64,000 nt of DNA, from the NCBI GenBank assembly GCA_017522945.1, contig JAFWXT010000092.1, forward strand, positions 1 through 64,000. The letters run 5' to 3'. How positions within the stretch are numbered: position 1 is the first letter of the stretch; every line of letters starts with the position of its first letter. The DNA is from Clostridia bacterium (GTDB lineage: Bacteria; Bacillota; Clostridia; Christensenellales; Borkfalkiaceae). Of the stretch, positions 50,370 to 59,229 are shown piece by piece. A model generated the notes under the pieces. It searched no databases. It was not told the DNA's origin and saw only the letters and a list, made by a program, of their open reading frames with translations. Both the position numbers and the translations under genes were made by a program.

Positions 50370-51065
50370 ATGCACGAAGGACATAGAGAACGCCTCACAA
50401 CTAAGTTGCTTGAAGGAAGCACCTTGCTTTCTGATCACGAAATTTTAGAAATTTTGTTATTTTACTCAATACCTCGTAAAAACACTAACGAACTCGCTCA
50501 TCGTTTGCTTGATAATTTTGGTTCGCTAAAAAATTGTTTTTACGCAGATCCTTACGCTCTTCAAGCAATCGAAGGGGTTGGACACAAAACTGCTTCATTT
50601 ATTGTAACATTAGGTGAAATATTTAGAAGAGTTGAAGACGATAAACACCCATTTCCAACCATTTTTAGTTACGATAGCTGTAAACAAAACTTAATTGATA
50701 GTTTTAAACATTTTAACGAAGAAAAATTCGTTGCCTTTTTCTTAAACAAGTCGGGTGAAATTATATTAAGAAAGATTTTCTCTTCACACTCAAACAATAT
50801 GGTTAATATTGATATGAGCGAACTTATAACAGGCGTTTTAGCTAAAAGGCCAAACAGTGTAGTAATTTGCCATAATCATTTATCTGGGAACGCACACCCT
50901 TCTCTTTCCGATGACAAGGCAACCGAAAAGATTTATACTGCACTTAGACTAAACAATATTGCTTTAGATGATCATATTATTGTTGCCGGCGATAAAACTT
51001 ATAGTTATAAGGCAAGCGATAAGCTTAAATCAATTGTTGAAAAGATTACTATACTTTTATATTAA
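50370..51065 (+). CDS. radC: RadC/JAB-domain protein
   Basis: 231 aa. Start at the ATG preceded by TTGGAG; the TTG at 50358 overlaps that site. N-terminal UPF0758 helical part with helix-hairpin-helix (LQAIEGVGHKTASF, about 60-75), then a JAB/MPN metalloprotease-like domain with PNSVVICHNHLSGNAHPSLSDD. The usual HNHPSG has Leu in place of Pro. Possibly a DNA-associated protein; the repair role of RadC is disputed. Followed by a 157-base gap with two CGTGAAACA half parS motifs (51094-51102, 51135-51143). Confidence 0.9.
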   Translation: MHEGHRERLTTKLLEGSTLLSDHEILEILLFYSIPRKNTNELAHRLLDNFGSLKNCFYADPYALQAIEGVGHKTASFIVTLGEIFRRVEDDKHPFPTIFSYDSCKQNLIDSFKHFNEEKFVAFFLNKSGEIILRKIFSSHSNNMVNIDMSELITGVLAKRPNSVVICHNHLSGNAHPSLSDDKATEKIYTALRLNNIALDDHIIVAGDKTYSYKASDKLKSIVEKITILLY

Positions 51066-51222
51066 ATCGATAAAATTTGCTTTTGAAAAATATCGTGAAA
51101 CACTGAATTATAAATCTATAGGCGTGTTTTATACCGTGAAACATACTTATACGGTTTTAAATATACCACTTATATTAAAAAATAAATTATACGGCGCACT
51201 TTTGTTGTGACGGGAGGATAAA

Positions 51223-52662
51223 ATGGAAAAAATTAGAACAAGATTTGCCCCTAGCCCTACTGGGTTTATGCATTTAGGGGGCTTACGTACGGCACTTTAT
51301 TGCTATCTTTATTCAAAAAAGCACGGCGGTGATTTTATTTTACGAATTGAAGATACCGACCAAGAACGTTTTGTTGAAGGCGCAGTTGAAGTTATTTATT
51401 CTTCACTAAACGAATCGGGAATTTGCTACGATGAAGGACCTGATAAAGGTGGCGAATTTGGACCTTACGTACAAAGTGAAAGAAAAGCAATTTACCTTGA
51501 ATATGCTAAAAAATTAGTTGAATTAGGCGGTGCATATTACTGTTTTTGTACTAAAGAACGCCTCGAAAGTCTAACCGACGAAAACGGAAATAGAAAGTAT
51601 GATAAACACTGCTTAAAACTTTCAAAAGAAGAAGTTGAAGCGAGAATTGCAGCTGGCGAACCATACGTTATTCGCCAAAATATTCCACTTGAAGGCACTT
51701 CTGTTTATGAAGATATGGTTTTCGGCACTATTTCGGTTGACTATGCCGACCTTGAAGATAATATTCTTATTAAAAGCGATGGATTACCAACCTACAACTT
51801 TGCTAACGTAGTTGACGACCACCTAATGAAAATCTCACACGTTATTCGTGGTACGGAATATTTATCATCTACTCCAAAATACAATTTAATGTATGACACT
51901 TTTGGCTGGGAACGCCCACACTATATTCACTTGCCTATTATAATGAAAGACCAAACACGCAAACTTTCAAAGCGTTATGGGGATGCAAACTTCGATGATT
52001 TTGTAAATAAAGGCTATTTACCAGAGGCAATCGTTAACTATGTTGCACTCTTAGGTTGGTCACCAAAGGAAAACGTTGAAAAAATGACGATGGCTCAAAT
52101 GATTGAACTTTTCTCACTCGACGGCGTTTCAAAAAGCCCATCAATTTTCGACGACGTTAAACTTCGTTGGCTAAACGGTGAATATTTAAAGGAATTATCA
52201 GACGAAGAGTTCTTAAAGGTAGCAACACCATTCTTTAAACAATCAAAGGTTTACGGAAAATACGATTTATTACAACTTTCAGCGCTTTTAAAAACAAGGG
52301 TTGAAATCTTAAGCGAAATACCAGACAAAATTAATTTCTTAGAAGAATTTGGCGAATACGATACTGCTCTTTTCTTCCATAAAAAAATGAAAACCGATGC
52401 AGAACTTGCAAAAACCGTTCTTCCTTGGATTCGCGAAAAGCTTGCTTCTGCCCCATCTTTCGATCACGACACGATACACGATTTGTTGATTGGATTAGCA
52501 ACCGAAAAAGAAATGAAAAACGGTCAAATTCTATGGCCTGCTCGTGTTGCATTATCTGGTAAAGACGTTACGCCCGGTGGTGCAATCGAATTAGCCCTTA
52601 TTTTAGGTAAGGAAGAATGCTTACGTAGAATTGATTTTTCTATTAATTTGTTAAACAAATAA
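51223..52662 (+). CDS. gltX: Glutamyl-tRNA synthetase
   Basis: 479 aa. RTRFAPSPTGFMHLGGLRTAL (HIGH-type), KLSKR (KMSKS-type at KDQTRKLSKRYGD) and a full C-terminal anticodon-binding domain. Charges tRNA-Glu and, in Firmicutes, usually tRNA-Gln for later amidation. GGGAGG site before the ATG. Ends at a strong terminator. Confidence 0.96.
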   Translation: MEKIRTRFAPSPTGFMHLGGLRTALYCYLYSKKHGGDFILRIEDTDQERFVEGAVEVIYSSLNESGICYDEGPDKGGEFGPYVQSERKAIYLEYAKKLVELGGAYYCFCTKERLESLTDENGNRKYDKHCLKLSKEEVEARIAAGEPYVIRQNIPLEGTSVYEDMVFGTISVDYADLEDNILIKSDGLPTYNFANVVDDHLMKISHVIRGTEYLSSTPKYNLMYDTFGWERPHYIHLPIIMKDQTRKLSKRYGDANFDDFVNKGYLPEAIVNYVALLGWSPKENVEKMTMAQMIELFSLDGVSKSPSIFDDVKLRWLNGEYLKELSDEEFLKVATPFFKQSKVYGKYDLLQLSALLKTRVEILSEIPDKINFLEEFGEYDTALFFHKKMKTDAELAKTVLPWIREKLASAPSFDHDTIHDLLIGLATEKEMKNGQILWPARVALSGKDVTPGGAIELALILGKEECLRRIDFSINLLNK

Positions 52663-52680
52663 TTATATAAAAACAATTTT

Positions 52681-52718
52681 AGCCCTTTAGTTGCTGTTGC
52701 AATTAAAGGGCTTTTTTT
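52681..52718 (+). terminator. Terminator of gltX
   Basis: AGCCCTTTA / TAAAGGGCT with an inner TTGC-TGT-TGCAA hairpin, then seven T. Confidence 0.82.
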
Positions 52719-52917
52719 GTGAAACATTTTTATCCAAATTATTGATTATGAGCATATAGCGTGATTTTTTGTGAAATATTTTGCAATTAAAAGAAAAAGT
52801 TGCTTGCTTTTTTGATTATTTTTTTATTTTTTATAGCTCCTTTTATGATTTTAATAAATTTTTTGCCTATTTTTAACTAATTTTAAACAAAATTTAATGT
52901 AGTTTATTGATAATAAG

Positions 52918-53529
52918 TTAGCCTATAAGTCGATTATCAATACTTTCAATCATATTATAAATGCTTTTATCAACACGTTCCTTTTTTAGCTTTTTGTTGC
53001 TAAATTTTACATTTAAAAAGGTTTCAATGCCCATGCTTACGTTTCTTGCCATTTGAAATATACTTGAAAGCCTTATTTGTGGTAATATACCATTTTTAAA
53101 GTCATCTTTTTCGCCAACAACGCCTATTATAGACAAATCGCCAATCATGGGTAAATCTTTATTTACCCCAAGCCCTGGCTTTATCCCAGTTTTTTGCACT
53201 TTTACCCTACCAACGTCCCATTTTTTACCAACGGCTGCATCTACGACCACTACCGTGCTAGTGGGATGCGCTATTTTTACGTATGTTGCCATAAACGGTA
53301 CTTCTTTTGCCGTTATAGGCTCGTTTAAATCGCCATAAACAAACACGTTACCCATATTTACATTTAACAACGTGCCACAAAGTGGAGCTAATGAATCACC
53401 AATATTCCCATCTGTCCCAACAAAAAGAAACACTATACTCTCCGCTTTTTCATCAACGTATTTTTCAAGTGCTTTTGCTATTGATAAATATAAATATTTA
53501 TCTTCCATATAAAAATTTAATTCTTCCAT
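52918..53529 (-). CDS. yyaC: Spore protease-like protein YyaC
   Basis: 203 aa from the ATG of MEELNFYMED; an in-frame TTG lies six codons upstream and a later ATG at 53508 is also possible, and no site decides. VFLFVGTDGNIGDSLAPLCGTLLN, VYGDLNEPITA, VVVDAAVGKKWDVGRVKV and GIKPGLGVNKDLPMIGDLSIIGVV are the YyaC (DUF1256, HybD/GPR-like fold) pattern. The protein is sporulation-associated in Bacillus, where yyaC also lies near parAB. Divergent from the cvpA-like gene. Confidence 0.88.
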   Translation of the reverse strand: MEELNFYMEDKYLYLSIAKALEKYVDEKAESIVFLFVGTDGNIGDSLAPLCGTLLNVNMGNVFVYGDLNEPITAKEVPFMATYVKIAHPTSTVVVVDAAVGKKWDVGRVKVQKTGIKPGLGVNKDLPMIGDLSIIGVVGEKDDFKNGILPQIRLSSIFQMARNVSMGIETFLNVKFSNKKLKKERVDKSIYNMIESIDNRLIG

Positions 53530-53572
53530 AGTTCTAATTTTTACCAAATATAATTTTTTTTAATCATTTTAA

Positions 53573-53601
53573 TTGCAAATTCCTTTTTTTAGTGATATAA
53601 T
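53573..53601 (+). promoter_or_regulatory. Extended -10 promoter for the CvpA-family gene
   Basis: TTGCAA (53573-53578), 17-bp spacer ending TGA, TATAAT (53596-53601). Confidence 0.72.
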
Positions 53602-53682
53602 AGTGATGATGGTAATAAAATAAACTAAAAATTGTTTATTTTTATAAAAATCAATACAAAAGGAGATTATTGGAATACGTTT

Positions 53683-54405
53683 ATGGACACAGCACTAATT
53701 GTCGATCTCGTTTGTTTAGGTTTAATATTAGCTTTTGTAATAATTGGGCTAATGCGAGGCTTTTTTAAACGAGTTTTTAAATTTGCAGTCACAATCGGAG
53801 CACTTTTAATCGCATATTTCTTTTGCGATAACCTGTTAAACTTGTTAGAAAGTCAATTTGGATTATTAACCAAACTAACAGATAAAATCATTGGGTTGGA
53901 CTTATTTAAAATCCCAAGCGAAGTTATTCAAGGTAATTTAAGTGAAAGCATTATAGCAGCAGTTGAATCAATGGGATTACCCGAATTTATTGCCGAAGCT
54001 GCACTAAATTCTGCAGCTTCACTTGAATCAAGCATAGGAAACTCAATTGAAGGTGTTACACTTCACATTTCAACCATTCTTTCAAGATATATTTTAATCG
54101 GCGCAAGCTTCGTTGCATTACATATCGTTTCAAAACTTATCCTTTCAATCGCAGCGGCTATATTAACAAAAATTGTAGAATTACCCGTTATCAATAGCAT
54201 AGATAGGCTTTTAGGCGGAATAATGGGCTTAATTAAAGGCTTTTTAGTTTTAACAATTGTAATTTACTTAATTAGCGTAATTCCAGGCGGAATCTTTGAA
54301 GATTTAAGACAAATGCTTTCAAGCGCAACGTTTGGCGGATTTATGCAAGAACACAACTTATTTGAAGCAATCATTTCTGCTGTTGTTGCAAGATTGCACA
54401 TCTAA
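53683..54405 (+). CDS. CvpA-family membrane protein
   Basis: 240 aa. DLVCLGLILAFVIIGLMRGFFKRVFKFAVTIGALLIAYFF is the CvpA start, and later GGIMGLIKGFLVLTIVIYLISVIP completes four membrane segments. The soluble loop (about 55-120) is longer than usual. CvpA-type proteins are linked to envelope stress and colicin V export. The ATG is 17 bases after the only AGGAG (53661-53665), too far for normal initiation. No alternative in-frame start lies at the right distance, so the start is uncertain. Confidence 0.82.
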   Translation: MDTALIVDLVCLGLILAFVIIGLMRGFFKRVFKFAVTIGALLIAYFFCDNLLNLLESQFGLLTKLTDKIIGLDLFKIPSEVIQGNLSESIIAAVESMGLPEFIAEAALNSAASLESSIGNSIEGVTLHISTILSRYILIGASFVALHIVSKLILSIAAAILTKIVELPVINSIDRLLGGIMGLIKGFLVLTIVIYLISVIPGGIFEDLRQMLSSATFGGFMQEHNLFEAIISAVVARLHI

Positions 54406-54418
54406 AAAAACTTATAAA

Positions 54419-54447
54419 AACGGGCATTTATATGCTCGTTTTTTTTA
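54419..54447 (+). terminator. Terminator of the CvpA-family gene
   Basis: AACGGGCAT / ATGCTCGTT (one GU-type mismatch) with loop TTAT and eight T. Confidence 0.75.
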
Positions 54448-54597
54448 TTAGAAAAACAAACTATTTTATAGCAAAAATAAATGTTTAACAATAAATTTTT
54501 ATGCTTCACAGGGCATTTTTTAAATGTTTTACACAAGTAATTATATATTAACCCTAATAAAATAGCTGTTTCACAATATTAAATTGTATTTTTCTTT

Positions 54598-54617
54598 GTG
54601 AAACACGATTGTTTCAC
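54598..54617. promoter_or_regulatory. Inverted parS half-sites
   Basis: GTGAAAC-ACGATT-GTTTCAC has the two parS arms in swapped order with a six-base spacer. A third arm TGTTTCACAA lies at 54568-54577. They may be decayed or accessory ParB sites. The gap 54406-55214 (809 bases) holds no gene, only the cvpA terminator, these arms, two parS sites and the ftsH promoter. Confidence 0.4.
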
Positions 54618-54751
54618 GTTTTAACCATGAAAATTTAATCGGACAAAGAAAAAACGGTTGTTTAAATAAAGATAAAATGTTAAAAATCCCGCACAAAATC
54701 TATGTTTTTAAAGATTTAAAATTCTTCGTAAAGTAATAAGGGAATGTAAAA

Positions 54752-54767
54752 TGTTTCACGAGAAACA
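54752..54767. promoter_or_regulatory. parS: parS centromere site, 15 of 16 matches
   Basis: TGTTTCACGAGAAACA differs from the bacterial consensus TGTTTCACGTGAAACA at one base. ParB, encoded at 58252, should bind it. Confidence 0.8.
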
Positions 54768-54785
54768 AACTTTTTTGTTATACGC

Positions 54786-54801
54786 AGTTTCACGTGAAAC
54801 A
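54786..54801. promoter_or_regulatory. parS: parS centromere site, 15 of 16 matches
   Basis: AGTTTCACGTGAAACA has the perfect 14-bp core GTTTCACGTGAAAC; only the first base departs from consensus. It lies 34 bp from the previous site. Confidence 0.88.
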
Positions 54802-55087
54802 TAAACTATTATAAATCAAACATAATCAAAAATTACCAAAACAATAGCCTTTTCCCCGTAAAACATTATGTATTTTTTTATATTTCATCGATGTGAAGCG
54901 CACAATCAAACGCTATATAAAAACCGTAAAACGTTTAACTTTAAATACTTAACTATTAAAAATTAAAAGTTAACTGCTTTAGAATTATTTGCAAACAAAT
55001 TACATATACTAATAATTGGCTAAATTAAAACAATTTTATAACACGATAAAAGTTGGCATAATTTACCAAAAATTTACCGCTTTTAAC

Positions 55088-55116
55088 TTGTAAAAATTTG
55101 CAAAATATGCTAAAAT
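55088..55116 (+). promoter_or_regulatory. Sigma-A promoter for ftsH
   Basis: TTGTAA (55088-55093), 17-bp spacer, TAAAAT (55111-55116), about 100 bases before the ATG. Confidence 0.5.
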
Positions 55117-55214
55117 AATAGAGTAATTATATATAATGGATTTTTAGCAGTTATTTTTAAATTACAATTTACGCAAAATACTATAATGGGTGCGCCCATA
55201 TACACGGAGGTTTT

Positions 55215-57260
55215 ATGAAAAAACATGGCAGAGGGCTTGCTTATCTCCTTGTCGGTTTGGTTGTTTTAGGATTGATCGCTTTATTCTTTTTTAGTGACAC
55301 AGCAAAAAACCTATCAACCGATGAGTTTTTCCAAAAGGCAGGCATTGTAATTATTGACGATAATAAGGCAGATAATTTAACAGGCGATACTTATGACGTT
55401 GGTGGTCAACCGATAAAGATTCTATATAATGGTAAAGATGATAACTTTATAATTATTGATAACCGCGATAAAGACTTTAGCAAAATCGTTGTTAGTACGT
55501 ATAATTTGGTTGCATACAACGAAAAGGGTATAGCAACTTACAAAGCAAGTTACCCACGCGACTCTTATTATTCAAAGATGCTTCTTGCGTTACAATCAGT
55601 TGGCGTAGGAGTTAATTATACCGATCCAAACGCAGGTTCACTATTCTCATCGCTAATAGTTCCTATTTTAACGATAGGCGTTGGCATATTAATTTTAGTA
55701 ATATTTATGAGACAAGCGCAAGGTAGTAATAAAAGCGCTATGGACTTTGGTAAAACTAAAGCAAGAGTTAATCAAAACGTTCCCGTTCGTTTTTCAGATG
55801 TAGCGGGTGCTGAAGAAGAAAAACAAGAATTACAAGAAGTTGTTGAATTTTTAAAGAATCCTAAAAAATTCTCATCACTTGGTGCGCGTATTCCAAAGGG
55901 TGTATTATTAGTAGGCCCTCCAGGAACAGGTAAAACGCTATTTGCAAAAGCAGTTGCTGGTGAAGCAAACGTACCATTCTTCTCAATAAGCGGTTCAGAC
56001 TTTGTTGAAATGTTTGTCGGCGTTGGTGCATCAAGAGTTCGCGATTTATTCGCTATGGCAAAAAAATCAATGCCTTGTATTGTGTTCATCGATGAAATCG
56101 ACGCTGTCGGTCGTCAACGTGGCGCAGGTCTTGGCGGCGGTAACGACGAAAGAGAACAAACGCTTAACCAATTACTTGTTCAAATGGACGGTTTTGATTC
56201 TAACGAAGGTATTATCATCATGGCGGCTACAAACCGTGCCGACATATTAGACCCAGCACTTATGAGACCTGGTAGATTCGACCGTCAAGTATATATTAAT
56301 CTTCCAGACGTACGCGGACGTGAAGCAATATTAAAGGTACACTCAAGAAATAAACCTCTTGCTGCAGACGTATCGTTTAAGATTTTAGCAAGAATGACTG
56401 CAGGTTTTTCTGGTGCAGACCTTGCAAACCTATTAAACGAAGCAGCTATTTTGGCTGCGCGTGCAAACAGAAAGGCTATTACTAACGAAGATTTATACGA
56501 AGCTATTGAAAAAGTTGAAATGGGACCAAAGAAGGGTAGCCGACTTGTTACCGAAAGTGATAAGAGAATTACCGCATACCACGAAGCTGGTCACGCAATC
56601 ACTGCAAAACTTTTACCACATTGCGACGAAGTTCACGAAGTAACTATTATTCCACGCGGCAACGCAGCAGGTTATACTTTAACAAGACCTGATAGCGACG
56701 ACCAACACATGAGTAAAAATCAATTACTTGACAGAATGGTTATGACTTTAGGTGGTAGAGCCGCTGAGCAAATAATTATTCAAGACGTAACTACTGGTGC
56801 AAGCCAAGATATTAAACAAGTTTCAAAGATTGCAAGAGCAATGGTTACTTCTTTTGGTATGAGCGACAAAATCGGCCCTGTTGACTACGGTAGTGACGAC
56901 CAAATTTTCGTAGGCCGTGATTATCAAACAAGAACGGTTTATAGTGAATCGCTTGCAACCTTAATTGACGAAGAAGTTGAAATGCTCGTTAAAAACGCTA
57001 TGCAAAAATCGGTTGAACTTTTACAAGCAAACAAAGATAAACTCGATTTAATGGCAAGACTTTTAATTGAAAAAGAAACTATTTACAGTGAAGAAGTTGC
57101 TATGATTATGGAAGGGAAGGATTTTGAAAGCATCGTTGACTTTATGGAAAAGAATGCTGAAAGAATTAAAAACGACCCATTCCGCACAAATGCTAAAAAA
57201 GATTCGCAAATTGATATAACAGAAGCGCTAAATAATTTAGATAAGGATGAAAAGAACTAA
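55215..57260 (+). CDS. ftsH: ATP-dependent zinc metalloprotease FtsH
   Basis: 681 aa. Membrane helix at about 8-26, extracytoplasmic loop, second helix (about 145-163), AAA+ module with Walker A GPPGTGKT (about 236-243), Walker [13 protein letters not shown] and SRH arginines (RPGRFDRQ), then peptidase HEAGH (about 456-460). Degrades misfolded and regulatory membrane proteins. GGAGG site. Near tilS-hpt in many Firmicutes; here about 24 kb away, next to parAB. Confidence 0.97.
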   Translation: MKKHGRGLAYLLVGLVVLGLIALFFFSDTAKNLSTDEFFQKAGIVIIDDNKADNLTGDTYDVGGQPIKILYNGKDDNFIIIDNRDKDFSKIVVSTYNLVAYNEKGIATYKASYPRDSYYSKMLLALQSVGVGVNYTDPNAGSLFSSLIVPILTIGVGILILVIFMRQAQGSNKSAMDFGKTKARVNQNVPVRFSDVAGAEEEKQELQEVVEFLKNPKKFSSLGARIPKGVLLVGPPGTGKTLFAKAVAGEANVPFFSISGSDFVEMFVGVGASRVRDLFAMAKKSMPCIVFIDEIDAVGRQRGAGLGGGNDEREQTLNQLLVQMDGFDSNEGIIIMAATNRADILDPALMRPGRFDRQVYINLPDVRGREAILKVHSRNKPLAADVSFKILARMTAGFSGADLANLLNEAAILAARANRKAITNEDLYEAIEKVEMGPKKGSRLVTESDKRITAYHEAGHAITAKLLPHCDEVHEVTIIPRGNAAGYTLTRPDSDDQHMSKNQLLDRMVMTLGGRAAEQIIIQDVTTGASQDIKQVSKIARAMVTSFGMSDKIGPVDYGSDDQIFVGRDYQTRTVYSESLATLIDEEVEMLVKNAMQKSVELLQANKDKLDLMARLLIEKETIYSEEVAMIMEGKDFESIVDFMEKNAERIKNDPFRTNAKKDSQIDITEALNNLDKDEKN

Positions 57261-57314
57261 TCTTTTTATCTTGCAGTTGCTTAAAAATTTATTATTCTAT
57301 TTATCAAAAAATAA

Positions 57315-57336
57315 GCGCGCCCATTGAAGGGCGCGC
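57315..57336. other. GC-rich hairpin between ftsH and parA
   Basis: GCGCGCCC and GGGCGCGC enclose ATTGAA, a perfect 8-bp GC-only stem in AT-rich DNA. The next T run is 13 bases away, so it is a weak terminator at best; a regulatory or processing hairpin is possible. Confidence 0.5.
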
Positions 57337-57393
57337 AAGTAAAATCTTTTATTTTACAACCCGCGTAAGCAAATAAACTACTTGAGGTGACCT

Positions 57394-58167
57394 ATGGCAA
57401 AAATAATTTCCTTTTCTAACCAAAAAGGTGGGGTTGGAAAGACTTCAACCTGCGTTAACCTTTGTGCTGCTCTTGCATTAAAAGGAAAACGCGTGCTACT
57501 TATCGACATAGACCCACAGGGCAACGCGACCACCGGTTTAGGCTTTTCAAAAAGTGGTTTATCTAACTCGGTTTATAATCTTTTAATTGACGATATAAAC
57601 CCAACCGAAACTGTTCACACAACCAAAATTGAAAATCTATATCTTATTCCTGCAAGCATCGACCTTGCTGGCGCGGAAGTTGAGTTGGTTTACGTTAAAA
57701 ATCGTGAAAAACGCCTAAAAGAAAGGGTTGAATCGCTTATGCCTTTATATGATTACATAATGATAGATTGCCCGCCTTCGCTCGGATTATTAACTATAAA
57801 CGCGCTTACGGCAAGTAATTCTGTTATTATTCCAATACAAAGCGAATACTACGCTCTTGAAGGCTTATCACAACTTATGAACACTATAAAACTTGTTGTT
57901 CAACACCTAAACCCAACACTAAAAATCGATGGTGTAGTGGTTACTATGTACGACGGAAGAGCGCTTATTTCTAAACAAATTTTAGCCGAAATAAATAAGT
58001 TTTTTGGCAAAAAAATGTTTACTACAGTTATACCAAGAAACATTCGCGTATCTGAAGCGCCAAGTCACGGCGTGCCAGTTATGCTTCACGACCCAAGATG
58101 TACAGGAGCAAAGGCTTACCTTTCGTTAGCTGAAGAATTTTTGCTACGCGAAGAAAAAAACAATTAA
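57394..58167 (+). CDS. parA: Chromosome partitioning ATPase ParA/Soj
   Basis: 257 aa. Deviant Walker A KGGVGKTS (residues about 11-18), LLIDIDPQGNATTGLG (A' motif) and DYIMIDCPPSLGLLTINAL (Walker B). No N-terminal DNA-binding extension, as expected for chromosomal Soj. Works with ParB and the parS sites 2.6 kb upstream. Start after GAGGTGACCT. Confidence 0.96.
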   Translation: MAKIISFSNQKGGVGKTSTCVNLCAALALKGKRVLLIDIDPQGNATTGLGFSKSGLSNSVYNLLIDDINPTETVHTTKIENLYLIPASIDLAGAEVELVYVKNREKRLKERVESLMPLYDYIMIDCPPSLGLLTINALTASNSVIIPIQSEYYALEGLSQLMNTIKLVVQHLNPTLKIDGVVVTMYDGRALISKQILAEINKFFGKKMFTTVIPRNIRVSEAPSHGVPVMLHDPRCTGAKAYLSLAEEFLLREEKNN

Positions 58168-58170
58168 ACT

Positions 58171-58206
58171 AAAATAGCCGTTAATCAACTTATAGCCACA
58201 TTTTTT
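58171..58206 (+). terminator. Dyad of the recurrent family between parA and parB
   Basis: AAAATAGCCGTTAATCAACT followed by TATAGCCACATTTTTT, four bases after the parA stop. If it terminates, parB needs read-through or its own promoter. Confidence 0.45.
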
Positions 58207-58251
58207 AATAATTTTTAAACTAAAAAACATATACAAAAAGGAGGAACTAAA

Positions 58252-59157
58252 GTGAAGGTAACCAAAGGTCTTGGTAAAGGGCTATCGGCATTATTTTCCG
58301 AAACAACTGAAGATTATAGCCGTTTTACTTACGATGAAAATAAAATGACTAAAGAGCAAGCGATGGCAGTTTATGAAATCGAACTTGATAAAATTTTTGC
58401 AAACCCAAATCAACCAAGAAAGGTTTTTGATGAAGGCGCACTAAAAGAACTTGCAGATTCAATCTCGATTCACGGCGTAATTACACCTATTGTTTTAAAT
58501 AAAGACGAGAATGGTAATTATATGATTATTGCCGGCGAACGTCGTTTTAGAGCAAGTAAGCTTGCAGGCAAAAGCACTATTCCTGCAATAATTCGCGAAT
58601 ACGACGAGCGTCAAATAAAAGAAATTTCGCTAATTGAAAACTTACAACGCGAAGACTTAAACCCTATTGAAGCCGCAACCGCTATGCAACAACTTATGAA
58701 AGACTATTCAATGACCCAAGAAGAACTTTCAACAAGAATAGGCAAATCAAGATCGGCAGTTGCTAACACTTTAAGACTTTTATCTTTAACAAAAGAAGTT
58801 ATAAAACTTGTTGAAGCCAATAAGCTTTCGGCAGGTCACGCGCGTGCGCTTGTAACTTTACCACAAGAAGTTCAAGAAAGTATAGCTTTTAAAGCCGTTA
58901 AGGACAAGCTTTCGGTTCGCGACGTTGAACAGGCAGTTAAAGATTACTACAACCCACCTGAAAAGAAAAAAAATACGCTAAAACCTATGAGCGTTGAGCT
59001 TAAGGATATGATTAACCGTATGCAACGCGATTTTGGCACAAAAGTTCAAGCTATCGGAAACGATAAAAAGGGTAGAATTTATATCGATTATTATACTCGC
59101 GACGATTTAGATAGAATTATTGAAATTTTAGACCTTATCGAAAAACACAAAAAATAA
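58252..59157 (+). CDS. parB: Chromosome partitioning protein ParB/Spo0J
   Basis: 301 aa with a GTG start six bases after AAAGGAGGAAC. KGLGKGLSALFSE start, Box I/II (IFANPNQPRKVFDEGALKELADSI, IIAGERRFRASKLAG), CTPase-type nucleotide-binding GERRFR, helix-turn-helix (TQEELSTRIGKSRSAVANTLRLL) and a C-terminal dimerisation domain. Loads at parS and spreads as a clamp; also linked to sporulation in Firmicutes. Confidence 0.96.
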   Translation: MKVTKGLGKGLSALFSETTEDYSRFTYDENKMTKEQAMAVYEIELDKIFANPNQPRKVFDEGALKELADSISIHGVITPIVLNKDENGNYMIIAGERRFRASKLAGKSTIPAIIREYDERQIKEISLIENLQREDLNPIEAATAMQQLMKDYSMTQEELSTRIGKSRSAVANTLRLLSLTKEVIKLVEANKLSAGHARALVTLPQEVQESIAFKAVKDKLSVRDVEQAVKDYYNPPEKKKNTLKPMSVELKDMINRMQRDFGTKVQAIGNDKKGRIYIDYYTRDDLDRIIEILDLIEKHKK

Positions 59158-59162
59158 TTTAT

Positions 59163-59190
59163 AAAAAGCGGGTGTCAATCCGCTTTTTTA
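59163..59190 (+). terminator. Terminator of parB
   Basis: AAAAAGCGG / CCGCTTTTT (9 bp) around GTGTCAAT, then T. Confidence 0.82.
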
Positions 59191-59229
59191 GTTTAAGTCA
59201 CACTTTTTTTCTAAATAAGGAATAAACAA

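Noticed and set aside
51066-51210. Frame across the radC-gltX gap
   Set aside because: Out-of-frame extension of radC end, no start signal; the gap is better explained as intergenic with parS half-sites.
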